A stretch of DNA of 64,000 nucleotides from Xanthomonas theicola. Its GTDB lineage: Bacteria > Pseudomonadota > Gammaproteobacteria > Xanthomonadales > Xanthomonadaceae. The translations under genes were made by a program, and so were the position numbers. The notes below the pieces were generated by a model, which made no database searches, was not told where the DNA came from, and was given only the letters and a program-made list of their open reading frames with translations. The stretch lies in NCBI RefSeq assembly GCF_014236795.1, contig NZ_CP049017.1, positions 1,528,001 to 1,592,000 on the forward strand. The letters are read 5' to 3'. Shown one piece after another: positions 48,680 through 58,519 of this stretch (the stretch's first letter is position 1; each line of letters starts with the position of its first letter).

Positions 48680-49016
48680 CCGTGAACTTCCGCCGATTCC
48701 GGCCAAGCGCTACTTCACCATCGGTGAGGTCAGCGAGCTGTGCGACGTCAAGCCGCACGTACTGCGCTACTGGGAGACCGAATTCCCTAGCCTGGAACCG
48801 GTCAAGCGCCGCGGCAACCGGCGCTACTACCAGCGCCACGACGTGCTGATGGTGCGGCAGATCCGCAGCCTACTGTACGAACAGGGCTATACGATCGGCG
48901 GCGCGCGCCTGCGCCTGGAAGGCGAGGGCGCCCGCCAGGAGTCGGCGCTGAGTAACCAGATCATCAAGCAGGTGCGGCAGGAACTGGAAGAAGTGCTGCA
49001 GTTGCTGCGGCGTTGA
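48660..49016 (+). CDS. MerR-family transcriptional regulator
   Basis: 118 residues from ATG 48660, inside the ihfA end. Winged helix-turn-helix [20 protein letters not shown] followed by [20 protein letters not shown], then a dimerisation helix ending [12 protein letters not shown]. No effector-binding cysteine set, so not a metal sensor. This gene accompanies pheT-ihfA in many gammaproteobacteria; its targets are unknown. Confidence 0.92.
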   Translation: MLDPGSNRELPPIPAKRYFTIGEVSELCDVKPHVLRYWETEFPSLEPVKRRGNRRYYQRHDVLMVRQIRSLLYEQGYTIGGARLRLEGEGARQESALSNQIIKQVRQELEEVLQLLRR

Positions 49017-49098
49017 GCGCCACTGGCGAAATCGGCTAGGAATGGCAGCGTCGAACCGGCTATACTTGCCAGCCTCGCCACGAGGCGGACGTTTTTAC

Positions 49099-49175
49099 CG
49101 GGGTATAGCGCAGCCTGGTAGCGCACTAGTCTGGGGGACTAGTGGTCGTCGGTTCGAATCCGGCTACCCCGACCA
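49099..49175 (+). tRNA. tRNA-Pro (GGG anticodon)
   Basis: 77 bases with encoded CCA. Acceptor CGGGGTA pairs with TACCCCG; D arm GCGC...GCGC; anticodon stem CTAGT/ACTAG with loop CTGGGGG placing GGG as anticodon; T loop TTCGAAT. All cloverleaf stems pair. Confidence 0.97.
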
Positions 49176-49183
49176 TCTTCAAG

Positions 49184-49212
49184 AAGGCCCATGTCAGCGA
49201 CATGGGCCTTTT
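49184..49212 (+). terminator. terminator of tRNA-Pro
   Basis: AAGGCCCATGTC, loop AGC, GACATGGGCCTT then TT. A 12-base perfect stem 8 bases after the tRNA. The ISL3 copy was inserted 4 bases beyond, cutting into what was probably a longer T tract. Confidence 0.85.
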
Positions 49213-49216
49213 CGTT

Positions 49217-50525
49217 GGTTCATCTCCCAACTGCGTGGAAGGCAGCGCGATCTTGAGGAAGAAGTGGGCGTCATCGCGTTAGCCGTAGGCGATGGGCTTG
49301 ATGACCTTGATCTTGTTGTGGATGCCTTCGAGCAAGCCGGTGTGCCTCGGCCAGCGTACCCGACGGAGGATGCCGCGCCAGTCGGGCCGCAGGCACCTGG
49401 CGAAGTGCATCAGGGCCGGGATCGCACTCTCCCGGGCGTGGCGTCGCCACTGCCTCCAGGCACGGCGCCAGGCCCGGGCCGTACCTGCATTCCACAGCGC
49501 CTTGCGTTGTTCCTTCATCGCGTAGACCGTCATCAACGTCTGGTTGGCTTGCAGCACCTCGCTCAGCTGGATCCGTTCGGACTCGGCCAGGTTGGCCCGA
49601 TTGCGCAACAGGAGCCAGTGCGCACGCTCGACCGCCTTGCGCGCCGGCTTGTCGTGGCGCAGGGGGTTGGCCGCATCCACCCGCCCCCGGCCGATGACCT
49701 CGCGGCCGTCTTCGGCGATGACATGGAACAGGTCGTAGACCACGCGCGCGTTTGGGCGGTGCTGGCGCACTTCCAGGTCCTAGGCGGCGTTCATGTCCAT
49801 CGCCACCGCCTGGATGTCGGCACAGCGCTGGGGGCCGAGCAGTTCGAAGAAGGCTCTGACCTGGACCCGTGGGCGGCCCCGTCCCACCCACAGCACCGGC
49901 TTGCGCTCCACGTCCACCACGACGGTGGCGTAGCGATGGCCCTTGTGCACCGCGAACTGGTCCATCGCGATCGCGCGTACCCCGTCCAGCTCCAGCGGCC
50001 CCAGCGTGCGCTCCAGGGTCCTGAAAGCGATTGTCTTGGCCGTCTTCCAGTCGATCCCATGCCAACGGGCGGCGTGCAGTACCGAGGTCGCCGCGCATGG
50101 CCGCGCCACGCTCTCGGCCAGCCGTCGTGTCGCCCGGCCATGCCGATCCAGCCAGTCCAGCCGCTGCCGCCGGGGGCCGCCCCTCGGACAAGCCAGGCGC
50201 AGACACGGCACATGCAACTCCACCGGATCGCCGAATACCGGCAACTCGCCGATGCGCCGCATCGTGCGGCCATCAATCGCTGTCACCGTCTGCCCGCAGC
50301 CCATGCAGTGCCGTTGCGCACCCGGCGCCGGCTCCAGGTCGATCACCCCCCAACGCTGCTGCCCACGGGACGCATGCCGCCGCTTGCGGACACCGCACCC
50401 CTCCCAGCCGCCCAGCCGGGACATACAATCCTGCTCGGCCGCGGCCGACCTTCAGTGGGTTGCCTGGACAACAGCAAGTCCGACCGGTCGGCCGTGCGCC
50501 TCTCCACTCAGTTGGGCGATGAACC
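49217..50525 (-). mobile_element. ISL3-family insertion sequence (1309 bp, inactive)
   Basis: Terminal inverted repeats GGTTCATC-n-CCCAACTG-n-GTGG at 49217-49238 and, complementary, 50504-50525, with 2 mismatches in 22. The outer flanks are TTTTCGTT and TTTTTTTT, so a clear 8-base target duplication is not demonstrable in this T-rich site. The enclosed transposase gene has stop codons. Confidence 0.82.
49240..50424 (-). pseudogene. ISL3-family transposase with nonsense codons
   Basis: The first part reads ERTLGPLELDGVRAIAMDQF, then VVVDVERKPVLWVGRGRPR, then DIQAVAMDMNAA and an amber codon at 49783-49785 where relatives have Tyr. The same frame continues QHRPNARVVYDLFHVIAEDG to GLLEGIHNKIKVIKPIAYG, where a second stop (TAA) precedes RDDAHFFLKI. 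Zinc-finger-like start (QRHCMGCG) and the DDE core are otherwise intact. The two nonsense changes kill an otherwise complete copy. Confidence 0.85.
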
Positions 50526-50660
50526 TTTTTTTTAGGCTCATCGCGGATTCATAGGGGTGCTTTTGCCGGGTTGAACTTGCCTTGGTCCTTGGAAACAAGC
50601 GCTTTTCTGCGCTGTGCCGCAGGGCGGATCCTGCCCTGACTTGCCGACCTGGGTGAACGC

Positions 50661-51585
50661 ATGAAGACCGGCCGCACCCTGCGCGATCTGTTCTGCTTCC
50701 CCGGCTTTGTGGCGCTGGCCACGCGGCGAGGTGTGTTCGGCGATCCGAAGGCTCGGATCGTGACCCTGCGGCGCCGTACGACACGGTGTCGATGCGCCGT
50801 TTCGCGAAGATCGGCGGCCTGGATGATGTGCCGGACGAGACCACGATCCTCAACTTCCACCGGTTGCTGGAGACGCACGATCTGGCGCGCACGCTGTTCA
50901 ACCGGATTCATGCGCACCTGTCGCGCAAGGGCCAGAGCTGGCGCGGTGGCACGATCGTGGACGCCACGATCATTGCCGCGCCCCGTTCGACCAAGAACCA
51001 GGATGGCGAACGCGATCCGGAGATGCACCAGACCAAGCAGGGCAACCAGTCCTCCTTCGGGATGAAGGCGCACATTGGCGTGGACGAGGAGTCCGGCCTG
51101 ATACACCACGTGGAATGCACAGCGGCCAATGTGGCTGAATCACCCAGGCGCACAAGCTGCTGCACGGCAAGGAAGACACGGTGTGCGGGGACAGCGGCTA
51201 CACCGGGCTGGCCAAACGCGAGGAGATGGCCGCCAAGCGCAAGCTGCGCTAGCTGATCGCCGAGAAGCCCTCGAAGCCGAAGCAGATCAGGAACAAACGC
51301 CAATTGAAGCGGGCCGAGCGCTGGGAACAGACCAAGGCTCGCCTGAGGGCGAAGGTGGAGCATCCGTTCCGGGTGATCAAGCGCCAGTTCGGCTACGTCA
51401 AGGTGCGCTATCGCGGCCTGGCCAAGAACACGGCGCAGGTGCTGACGCTGTTTGCGCTGTCGAACCTGTGGTGGAAGCGAACGCAGTTGCTGCCGGTGGT
51501 GGGAGAGTTGCGCCTGTCACCCGGGGAACACCCGGGAATGGGTCGGAAACGGCGCGACATCCGGTGGTCCGAAACCGAATTGTAG
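50661..51585 (+). pseudogene. IS5-family transposase, frameshifted
   Basis: Fragments RRFAKIGGLDDVPDETTILN...LARTLFNRIHAHLS (50786-50920), GGTIVDATIIAAPRSTKNQD to SGLIHHVECTAANVAE (50940-51135) and KVEHPFRVIKRQFGYVKVRY to LFALSNLWWKR (51350-51480) cover an IS5-group DDE transposase. The segment between 51140 and 51300 is in another frame with an internal stop, and the true N-terminus is missing. Its right border carries the CTGTTGTTCAGACCTTCCC terminus at about 51616-51636. Confidence 0.85.
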
Positions 51586-51706
51586 GCATGATGCTGCATT
51601 CCTCCGCCTCAGGTCCTGTTGTTCAGACCTTCCCTAACCGGGATCGCTGATGAGACAGCGTCACCACTCTCACGCTCACAGGCGGACCAAAGCCCGTGAT
51701 TGTTTT

Positions 51707-51856
51707 TTAGGATATCGCGCTCCATCTTGAGCGTGGTGTCTTCTGTCCGCAGCCGGCCAGCTCGCTTTCCATCTTGGCCAGGCCGATCGACTTGGCCAGG
51801 GCTACGGTTTGGGCCTTGAAGTCATCGGTATATCGACGACGGGTAACGCGTTGCAT
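51707..51856 (-). pseudogene. IS3-family OrfA N-terminal stump
   Basis: Starts MQRVTRRRYTDDFKAQTVAL and runs through AKSIGLAK, the HTH of an IS3 OrfA, then breaks off into unrelated sequence and stops after 49 codons. The rest of OrfA and all of OrfB are absent. Confidence 0.8.
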
Positions 51857-51929
51857 GGGAACCTCCAGGTTGCGATGAAAGTATCGCTTCATGGCGTCCA
51901 TTACTGCGGGGCAGGTTCAACGCGCCGCA

Positions 51930-52170
51930 AGCCGGCGCGGCTTAGCAAGCGGCACGGCTTGAAGCTGCGACAGTGCGATGAACGCGAAGGGCCGGGAACG
52001 CCGGCAGGCGGTGGAACCGGTGATCGGGCACTTGAAGCAGGAGCACAGGCTGGATCGGTGCTGGCTGAAGGGGCCAGGCGGGCGATGCCTGCAACGCGGT
52101 GCCCAGCGCAGCCGGCGACAACCTGCGCTGGCTGATGCGCTGTCGCGTTTTCGTGTGCCTGGCTCCAGCT
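51930..52170 (+). pseudogene. IS5 (IS1478-like) transposase C-terminal remnant
   Basis: RRQAVEPVIGHLKQEHRLDR and CWLKGPGGRCLQ match the conserved end of IS1478-type transposases; frame is lost shortly after, where relatives continue with DALHAVLSAAGYNLRWLL (partly visible in another frame as NLRWLMR). Nothing upstream of the C-terminal domain remains. Confidence 0.78.
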
Positions 52171-52267
52171 GATCGCGCGGGCGACGCGCCAAGGCGGATC
52201 AATCTGCAGGTCGATTGCGACTTGCTGAGAAAGATTTTTCAGGGCCGGCGACGTCGCAGGGCGCAGC

Positions 52268-52462
52268 ATGCGCCGCATCAAGGAGGATCGGAGGTTCGGG
52301 TTCGGTATCTGGCGCTTCGTGATTCTGCTGGTCGTGCTGGCGCTGCCGCCCGCGGCATCGGTGGAAGCGCGGCTGCCCGCGCTCGAGGCGTTGCGGGCGC
52401 AAGGCCGGATCGACCCGGCGCAACACGAACCCCGGCGCCAGCAGATCCTCGCCGATCTGTGA
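52268..52462 (+). CDS. small membrane protein with SHOCT-like tail
   Basis: 64 residues. A basic start (MRRIKEDRRFGF) leads to one membrane segment (FVILLVVLALPPAAS), followed by a SHOCT-like stretch, LEALRAQGRIDPAQHEPRRQ with ILADL at the end. SHOCT motifs are short C-terminal oligomerisation units, so this may be an intact tiny protein or the end of a gene cut by the neighbouring IS remnants. Ribosome binding site AGGGCGCAGC is poor. Confidence 0.45.
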   Translation: MRRIKEDRRFGFGIWRFVILLVVLALPPAASVEARLPALEALRAQGRIDPAQHEPRRQQILADL

Positions 52463-52486
52463 GCGCGCCGTGGGCGGCGGACGGCC

Positions 52487-54481
52487 TCAGCTGTCGCCGC
52501 CCGCGTCCACCCAGACCCGCATCTCGCCTTCGCCGCGGTTGGCCCAGGCGAAATAGGGCACAAAGGTCAGGGTCTGCGCCTGCCGCGATGCCGGCGGCGC
52601 GTCGTAGCGGTACAGCGGCAGGACGTCGGCCTGGGCGGCGTCGTGGCCGTGCAGGCGTTCGCCCTCGGCCTGCAACAGCACCTGTCCGGCCAGCGCGCCG
52701 CTGCCGGGTGCGGTGCGGATCGCCGCAGCGGCGGGTAGGCGCAGCTGGTGCAGCTGCGCGCCGTTGTCGGCCTGCTCCAGGCAGTACACCAGCGGCCCGC
52801 GTTGCAGCGCGACCTTGCCGGCCAGATGGCGCACGCGCGGATGCCCGCTGACCCGCATCACCGGCATCGGCAACTGCAGGTGCAGGGTGTCGCCGCGCTG
52901 CCAGCGTCGGCGCAGCACGCAGTAGCCGTGCTGCAGGTGCTCCTGGATCGCGACCGCGTCGCCGTTGAGCCGCAGTTGCGGCGCGCGGCACCAGTCGGGC
53001 AGGCGCAGCGCCAGCGCAGCGTCGATGGGCGCGTCGCAGTCCATGCTCAGTTCCACCTGTTCCTGCCACGGATAGTCGCTGCGCTGGCGCAGCGTCAGCG
53101 TGTGCCCGTCCACGTCGAAGGCGGCATCGCTGCCGACGTACAGGTTCACGTACAGCGTGTCGTCGCGGCGGGTATAGATGTAGTGGCCGAGCGAGGTCAG
53201 CACGCGTGCGATGTTCGGCGGGCAGCAGGCGCAGCCGAACCAGCGCTGGCGCACCGGCTTGACGTGGTCGAAGCCGTGGTTGCCGTGCACCGTGGGCGGA
53301 TGCACTTCCAATGGATTGACGTAGAAGAAGTGGCGCCCGTCCAGCGCCATGCCGGCCAGCACCGTGTTGTACAGCGCACGCTCCATCACGTCGGCATAGC
53401 GGCTGTGCGGCGCCAGCTGCAGCATGCGGTTGGCGAACATCATCAGCCCGATCGAGGCGCAGCTTTCGTTGTAGGCGGTGTCGTTGGGCAGGTCGTAGTC
53501 GACGCTGAAGGCTTCGCCGTGGCTCTGCGCGCCGATCGCGCCGGTGAGGTACAGCTGCCGCTGCGTGGTGTTCTCCCACAGCCGCTCGCAGGTCGCGCGC
53601 AGCCCGGCATCGCCACTGTGCCGCGCCAGGTGCGCCACGCCGGCGTACAGGTAGACGAAGCGCACCGCGTGGCCGACCGCGGTGGTCTGCAGCGCCACCG
53701 GCACGTGCGCCTGGCTGTAGGCTTTGTCCTGGATCATCCACGCCGGTCCATGGCCGCCCCAGAAGTAGCTGCGCCCGCGCTTTTCGTATTCTTCGTCGTA
53801 GTAGTGCGGCGCGGTGCCGCGCTGCTCGACGAAGTAGCGGGCCAGCGCCAGGTAGCGGGGCTCGCCGGTGGCCTCGTACAGGCGTATCAGCGCCAGTTCG
53901 ATTTCCGGATGCCCGGGATAGCCGTGCAGTTGCTGCGGGCCGGGACCGAAGGTGGCGTCGATGTGGTCGGCGAGCCGGCACACGATGTCCAGCAGCGCGC
54001 GCTTGCCGGTGGCCTGGTGGTAGGCGACGCCGGCCTCGATCATGTGCCCGGCGCAGTACAGCTCGTGGCATTCGGCCAGGTTGCTCCAGCGCTGCTCCGG
54101 CGCCTTCACCGTGAAATAGGTGTTGAGGTAGCCGTCTGCCTGCTGCGCGGCGCCGATCAGCTCGATGGTGGCGTCGGCATCGCGTTCCAGCGCCGGATCG
54201 GGATGCTGCGCGAGCAGGTAGGCCACCGCTTCCAGCCACTTTGCCACGTCGCTGTCCTGGAACACCATGCCGTAGAAGGCGCCGTCGCTGCGCCCGGCGG
54301 CGATGCGGAAATTCTCGATCGCGTGGCTGGGCTCGGCATCGGCGACGTTGTCGTTGAGCGCGTCCCATTGGTAGGGCAGCACCACCTCCTGCACCAGGCG
54401 CTGGTAGCGCTGCCAGAACGGGTCGGCGATGCGCAGGCGGTCGAGCGGGAGTTCGGGCGGCGGGGCGAGCGAATGCGGCAT
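52487..54481 (-). CDS. GH127 beta-L-arabinofuranosidase
   Basis: 664 residues from ATG 54481; ATG 54520, overlapping the upstream stop (TGATG), would add 13. GH127 (alpha/alpha)6 barrel with the zinc/cysteine site: E339 and C341 in YNESCAS, and FGCACCPPNIAR with C419 and C420, matching the Glu-Cys-Cys-Cys set of Bifidobacterium HypBA1 almost position for position. The family removes L-arabinofuranose from hydroxyproline-linked arabinosides of plant extensins. No signal peptide, so it acts in the cytoplasm on imported sugar. Follows the GPH symporter in one operon under a divergent AraC gene. Confidence 0.9.
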   Translation of the reverse strand: MPHSLAPPPELPLDRLRIADPFWQRYQRLVQEVVLPYQWDALNDNVADAEPSHAIENFRIAAGRSDGAFYGMVFQDSDVAKWLEAVAYLLAQHPDPALERDADATIELIGAAQQADGYLNTYFTVKAPEQRWSNLAECHELYCAGHMIEAGVAYHQATGKRALLDIVCRLADHIDATFGPGPQQLHGYPGHPEIELALIRLYEATGEPRYLALARYFVEQRGTAPHYYDEEYEKRGRSYFWGGHGPAWMIQDKAYSQAHVPVALQTTAVGHAVRFVYLYAGVAHLARHSGDAGLRATCERLWENTTQRQLYLTGAIGAQSHGEAFSVDYDLPNDTAYNESCASIGLMMFANRMLQLAPHSRYADVMERALYNTVLAGMALDGRHFFYVNPLEVHPPTVHGNHGFDHVKPVRQRWFGCACCPPNIARVLTSLGHYIYTRRDDTLYVNLYVGSDAAFDVDGHTLTLRQRSDYPWQEQVELSMDCDAPIDAALALRLPDWCRAPQLRLNGDAVAIQEHLQHGYCVLRRRWQRGDTLHLQLPMPVMRVSGHPRVRHLAGKVALQRGPLVYCLEQADNGAQLHQLRLPAAAAIRTAPGSGALAGQVLLQAEGERLHGHDAAQADVLPLYRYDAPPASRQAQTLTFVPYFAWANRGEGEMRVWVDAGGDS

Positions 54482-54519
54482 GAGCGTGGCGATCCTGGGG
54501 AGGGAGAGAGGGGAGGGCA

Positions 54520-55920
54520 TCAGTGCACCGGGCGTGCGGCCAGGTCGGCGGCGACCTCGGCCAGCAGCGGCCGGCGCAGGCGGCAGCGGTAGATCACCAC
54601 CGCCAGCAGCAGGTGGATGGCCGCGGGGATCAGCGTTTCCAGCAGGGTCATCGCCTGCAGCGAGGCGGTGGTCTGGTGCTCGGCGCCGGCGCGGTAGCCC
54701 ACGCGCACGAACAGGTAGCTGATCACCACCGCGCTCGAGGCCCAGGCCAGCTTGATGCAGAACAGGTTGAAGGCGAAGTTGATGCCGGAGGAACGGATCC
54801 GGTTCTTCCATGCGCTGTAGTCGTCGGCGAAGGCCATGATCGAGAAGTGCAGCGGCAGCGCGAAGCCGAGCACCAGGCCGTTGACGAAGATCAGGCCCAG
54901 CCACAGCGTCTGCTGCGCTGGGCCGGTGGGCATGTACCACTGCAGCACGCCCAGCGCGGCCAGCGCCAGGTTGGTGTGCAGGTACAGCACCAGCGGATCG
55001 AAGCGGCGGCACAGCGCGTTGACCACGATCGCGCCCAGCACCGTGGCCAGCGCCACCATCGCGAAGAACAGCGAGGTGTAGCCGGCGCCGCCGCCGAGCA
55101 CGTAGGTGATGAAGTACAGGTAGCCGCCGCCGCGGATGTTGAACACGTTGATCAGCAGGAACGACATCAGCAGCACCAGCCGCATCTGGTCGTTGCGCAG
55201 CAGCCCGCGCAGGTGCTGGCCGACGCCGGCCTCGCCCATCAGGCTAACCGGCACGCGCTCGCGCACGGTGAAGAAGCAGCACAGGAACATCGCCACCGCC
55301 AGCACGCTGAGCAGGCCCACGCCGAGCTGGTAGCCGCGCGCGACATCGCCGTCGCCGAGCATCCGCACCAGCCACGGCAGCCCGACCGAGACCAGGAAGC
55401 CGGCGATGCCGCACAGCACGAAGCGCCATGACTGCGCCGACACCACGTCGCGGTGGTCGCCGGTCATGCTGTTGATCAGCGCGCAGTACGGCACGTTGAT
55501 CGCGGTGTAGCACAGCGACAGCAGGAAGTAGCTGGCGAAGGCGTAGGCGACCTTGGCCGCGTAGCTCAGCTGCGGCGTGCTGAAGGTCAGCACGCAGGCG
55601 ATGCCGATCGGCAGCGCGATCCACAGCTGCCAGCCGCGGAAGCGGCCCCAGCGGCTGCGGGTGCGGTCGGCGAGCAGGCCCATCAACGGATCGGACAGCG
55701 CGTCGGCGATGCGCAGCACGGTGAACAGGGTGCCGACCAGCGCCGGGGTCAGCCCGAACACGTCGGTGTAGAAGAAGGTCAGGAAGTTGGCGATCAGGCA
55801 GGTGACGATGGTGCCGCCGGCATCGCCCAGGCCATAGCCGAACTTCTCCAGGCGCGAGAGCTTGTGCGTGGCGGCCTGTTCGGCGCTCGCGGCGACGGAG
55901 ACAACGGCGGTCGCGTTCAA
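54520..55920 (-). CDS. GPH-family glycoside:cation symporter
   Basis: 466 residues from TTG 55920, with AAGGAA 8 bases upstream; no better start codon aligns with the family N-terminus ([20 protein letters not shown]). Twelve membrane segments and the GPH signature region [20 protein letters not shown]. Members such as XynB, YicJ and MelB carry oligosaccharides with H+ or Na+. With the GH127 enzyme next door, an arabino-oligosaccharide or arabinosyl-hydroxyproline is the likely load. Confidence 0.88.
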   Translation of the reverse strand: MNATAVVSVAASAEQAATHKLSRLEKFGYGLGDAGGTIVTCLIANFLTFFYTDVFGLTPALVGTLFTVLRIADALSDPLMGLLADRTRSRWGRFRGWQLWIALPIGIACVLTFSTPQLSYAAKVAYAFASYFLLSLCYTAINVPYCALINSMTGDHRDVVSAQSWRFVLCGIAGFLVSVGLPWLVRMLGDGDVARGYQLGVGLLSVLAVAMFLCCFFTVRERVPVSLMGEAGVGQHLRGLLRNDQMRLVLLMSFLLINVFNIRGGGYLYFITYVLGGGAGYTSLFFAMVALATVLGAIVVNALCRRFDPLVLYLHTNLALAALGVLQWYMPTGPAQQTLWLGLIFVNGLVLGFALPLHFSIMAFADDYSAWKNRIRSSGINFAFNLFCIKLAWASSAVVISYLFVRVGYRAGAEHQTTASLQAMTLLETLIPAAIHLLLAVVIYRCRLRRPLLAEVAADLAARPVH

Positions 55921-56112
55921 CGGTACGGTTCCTTGCGGGACGCGGGGTTGGCGGCACGCCAACCTCGCATGCCGCCGGCCACGGGACAAGAGCCGGCGCG
56001 GTATAAAAACGGTACGATTCCGACTTGCGTGGCGGCGGCCGGGCGCATGGCCTTGCGGCGCATTGTTTGCTGCAATGCAGCGTGGCCTTCGCGGCGGGGA
56101 GACGTTTCCGAC

Positions 56113-56928
56113 ATGCTCGAACTCGCAGTCGCCTATCCGATCCGGGTCCAGAACGGCGGCCTGTTCATTTCCCGCGGGGTCGGCGCGCATCCGGCGCGGG
56201 TGATCCAGTCCTACGAGCTGATCTTCGTCGAGCGCGGCGCCTTGTCGATCCGCGAGCAAGACATCGACTTCCACATCGACCCCGGCGAGACCCTGATCCT
56301 GTGGCCGGGACGCGAGCACGCCGGGCTAGGCCGCTTCCCCGACGATCTGCGCTTCTATTGGGTGCACTTCGAGCTGGAGCCGGCCGCCGCCGCGGGCGCC
56401 GCGACGCTCCTGTCGATGCCGCAACGCACCGCGATCCACGATCCGGAGCGCTTCGTCGGCCTGTTCCGCTGGTTCCTGAGCGAGCAGGAGGAGCGGCGCA
56501 CGCTGCCGATGCTGGAGCCGATCGTGCTGTCGATGCTGCAATGCGTGGCCGGCGCCTGGCCCGACCCGCACGATTCCGACCGTGCCGGGGTGGCGCTGGC
56601 GTACCGCGCCAAGCAACTGATCGGCACCCGGTTCCACACCGCGCTCAACACCTCCATGCTGGCCGCGCAACTGCACTGCAACGCGGATTACCTGGGGCGC
56701 ATCTACCGCCGCGCGTTCGGCACCACGCTGACCGAGGCGGTCCACCGCCAACGCATCGCCTTCGCCGAGAAGCTGCTGCTGGTGAACGCCTGCAGCGTCG
56801 ACGAGATCGCGCAGCGCGCCGGCTTCAGCGACGGCGGCTACTTCCGCCGCATCTTCCGCCAGCGCCTGGGCATGACCCCGACCGCCTACCGTCGGCTGTA
56901 CTGCAAGGAGCACATCAACTCCGGGTGA
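56113..56928 (+). CDS. AraC-family regulator of the GH127/GPH operon
   Basis: 271 residues from ATG 56113. N-terminal cupin ([35 protein letters not shown]) for sugar sensing, and C-terminal double HTH ([20 protein letters not shown] and [20 protein letters not shown]). Divergent from the symporter with 192 bases between the starts. Activation by an arabinoside is inferred from context. Confidence 0.9.
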   Translation: MLELAVAYPIRVQNGGLFISRGVGAHPARVIQSYELIFVERGALSIREQDIDFHIDPGETLILWPGREHAGLGRFPDDLRFYWVHFELEPAAAAGAATLLSMPQRTAIHDPERFVGLFRWFLSEQEERRTLPMLEPIVLSMLQCVAGAWPDPHDSDRAGVALAYRAKQLIGTRFHTALNTSMLAAQLHCNADYLGRIYRRAFGTTLTEAVHRQRIAFAEKLLLVNACSVDEIAQRAGFSDGGYFRRIFRQRLGMTPTAYRRLYCKEHINSG

Positions 56929-57092
56929 ATGCGCGACCGCCGGGGCGCTGCGGCGCGGCCGCGGTCGCCTGCGCATGGCATTGCCACGCGGCGTCGATGT
57001 CCGGGGACGCCTGCGAAGGAAGAACGCGCTGACATGGAGCGGCAACGCCTGACGACCGGGCCGCTGCTGGCCGCGCTGGCGGCGCTGGACGG

Positions 57093-57172
57093 CTAGCGCA
57101 TTTCGACTGTGGTATTTGCAGCCAGCGGAGTCGCTCCCACAAGTGGCGTCACTTGGATCGAAAGTGTTCTAG
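57093..57172 (-). repeat. MITE-like 80-bp repeat, copy B
   Basis: Complement of copy A at 24900-24980. Ends CTAGCGCATTTCGA and TCGAAAGTGTTCTAG are imperfect inverted repeats of about 15 bases; the centre contains CAGCGGAGTCGCTCCCACAA. Lies directly before the phospholipase D remnant. Confidence 0.75.
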
Positions 57173-57213
57173 GGCCGCTTCGCCGACCGCGCGCGCGGCC
57201 CGGCCGTCAGGCG

Positions 57214-57411
57214 TTGCCTGCGACCGCGCTGCTGCGCGGTGTGGAACTGCTGCCGCGCTTCTTCAGCGTCAACCGGCGCATGCACGACAGGGCCTGGATC
57301 GCCGACGGGCGCATGGCCGCGGTCGGCGGACGCAACGTCGGCGCATGCTTCGATGCGTCCGGCGACACCAACGACACCGATACCCACACCGGCCTGCGGG
57401 CCAAGCGGGTG
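57214..57411 (+). pseudogene. phospholipase D / cardiolipin synthase-like fragment
   Basis: Reads LLPRFFSVNRRMHDRAWIAD then GRMAAVGGRNVG, which is the HxKxxxxD-GGxN motif region of PLD-type enzymes with the motif Lys replaced by Arg, followed by ACFDASGDTNDTD. Both the upstream and downstream parts of the enzyme are missing; the frame then runs antisense into cheB. A gene stump, probably cut when the repeat or the chemotaxis operon came to lie next to it. Confidence 0.7.
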
Positions 57412-58491
57412 CTAGCCGAGCTGCTGCACGATCTCGCGCGCCATCGCGCCCAGCGGCAGGATCTTTTCCGCGCCGCCGCGCTTGATCGCTTCCTTGGGCA
57501 TGCCGAACACGACGCTGCTCTGCTCGTCCTGGGCCACGGTGCGGGCGCCGGCCTGACGCATCTCCAGCAGGCCGACCGCGCCGTCGTCGCCCATGCCGGT
57601 CATGATGATGCCCAGCGCATTGCCGCCAGCGGCGCGCGCGGCGGAACGGAACAGCACGTCCACCGACGGCCGGTGCCGGTTCACCGGCGGCCCGTCCATC
57701 ACTTCCACGAAATACTGCGCGCCGCTGCGGCGCAGCAGCATGTGCTTGCCGCCGGGCGCGATCAGCGCGCGGCCCGGCACGACGCGGTCGTTGTTGGCCG
57801 CTTCCTTCACCGAGATCTGGCACAGCGTGTCCAGGCGCGCGGCGAACGCGGCGGTGAACTTCTCCGGCATGTGCTGGACGATGACGATGCCCGGGCTGAC
57901 CCGCGGCAGCGCGGTGAGTACTTCCTCCAGCGCCTGGGTGCCGCCGGTGGAGGTGCCGATCGCGATCACCCGTTCGGTGGTCTGCGCCAGCGGCCGGCCG
58001 CCCTGCGCCGGCAAGATCACATCGGCGTTGTGCTTGACCTCCGCTTCCACCGCCGCCGCCGCGCTGCGCGCGGCCAGGCGCTTGACGTTGGCGCGCGCGG
58101 CGGTCCGCACCGTGGCCACCAATTCTTCGGCCGAGTCGGTGAGGAACTGCTTCAGGCCAAGCTTGGGCTTGGTTACTACCGCCACCGCGCCGGCGGCCAG
58201 CGCGTCCATGGTCACCCGCGCGCCTTTCTCGGTGAGCGTGGAGCAGATCACCACCGGGGTGGGGCGCTCGCCCATGATCTTGCGCAGGAAGGTGATGCCG
58301 TCCATCTTCGGCATTTCCACGTCCAGCACGATCACGTCCGGCCATTGCTGGCGCATCTTGTCCATGGCCAGCAGCGGATCGGCGGCGGCGGCGATCACCT
58401 CGATGCCGGGCGCCTCGTTGAGCACCGCCACCAGCACCTGGCGCACCACCGCCGAGTCGTCGACCACCATGGCCTTGATCGTCGTCATCAC
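57412..58491 (-). CDS. cheB: CheB protein-glutamate methylesterase
   Basis: 359 residues. Receiver domain 1-120 with phospho-acceptor D57 ([13 protein letters not shown]) and acidic pocket DDS; linker to 170; methylesterase domain with catalytic S181 (GTSTGG), H207 (VQHMPEKF) and D303 (GMGDDG). It removes methyl groups from, and deamidates, chemoreceptors when phosphorylated by CheA, and opposes CheR encoded just upstream. Last gene of the minus-strand operon. Intact. Confidence 0.95.
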   Translation of the reverse strand: MMTTIKAMVVDDSAVVRQVLVAVLNEAPGIEVIAAAADPLLAMDKMRQQWPDVIVLDVEMPKMDGITFLRKIMGERPTPVVICSTLTEKGARVTMDALAAGAVAVVTKPKLGLKQFLTDSAEELVATVRTAARANVKRLAARSAAAAVEAEVKHNADVILPAQGGRPLAQTTERVIAIGTSTGGTQALEEVLTALPRVSPGIVIVQHMPEKFTAAFAARLDTLCQISVKEAANNDRVVPGRALIAPGGKHMLLRRSGAQYFVEVMDGPPVNRHRPSVDVLFRSAARAAGGNALGIIMTGMGDDGAVGLLEMRQAGARTVAQDEQSSVVFGMPKEAIKRGGAEKILPLGAMAREIVQQLG

Positions 58492-58519
58492 GCGTTCCTT
58501 TGAAGGGCGGCCACGGCGC

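Noticed and set aside
49209..50533. 8-bp target duplication for the ISL3 copy
   Set aside because: Flanks TTTTCGTT and TTTTTTTT differ at two positions and are both T-rich, so duplication cannot be claimed.
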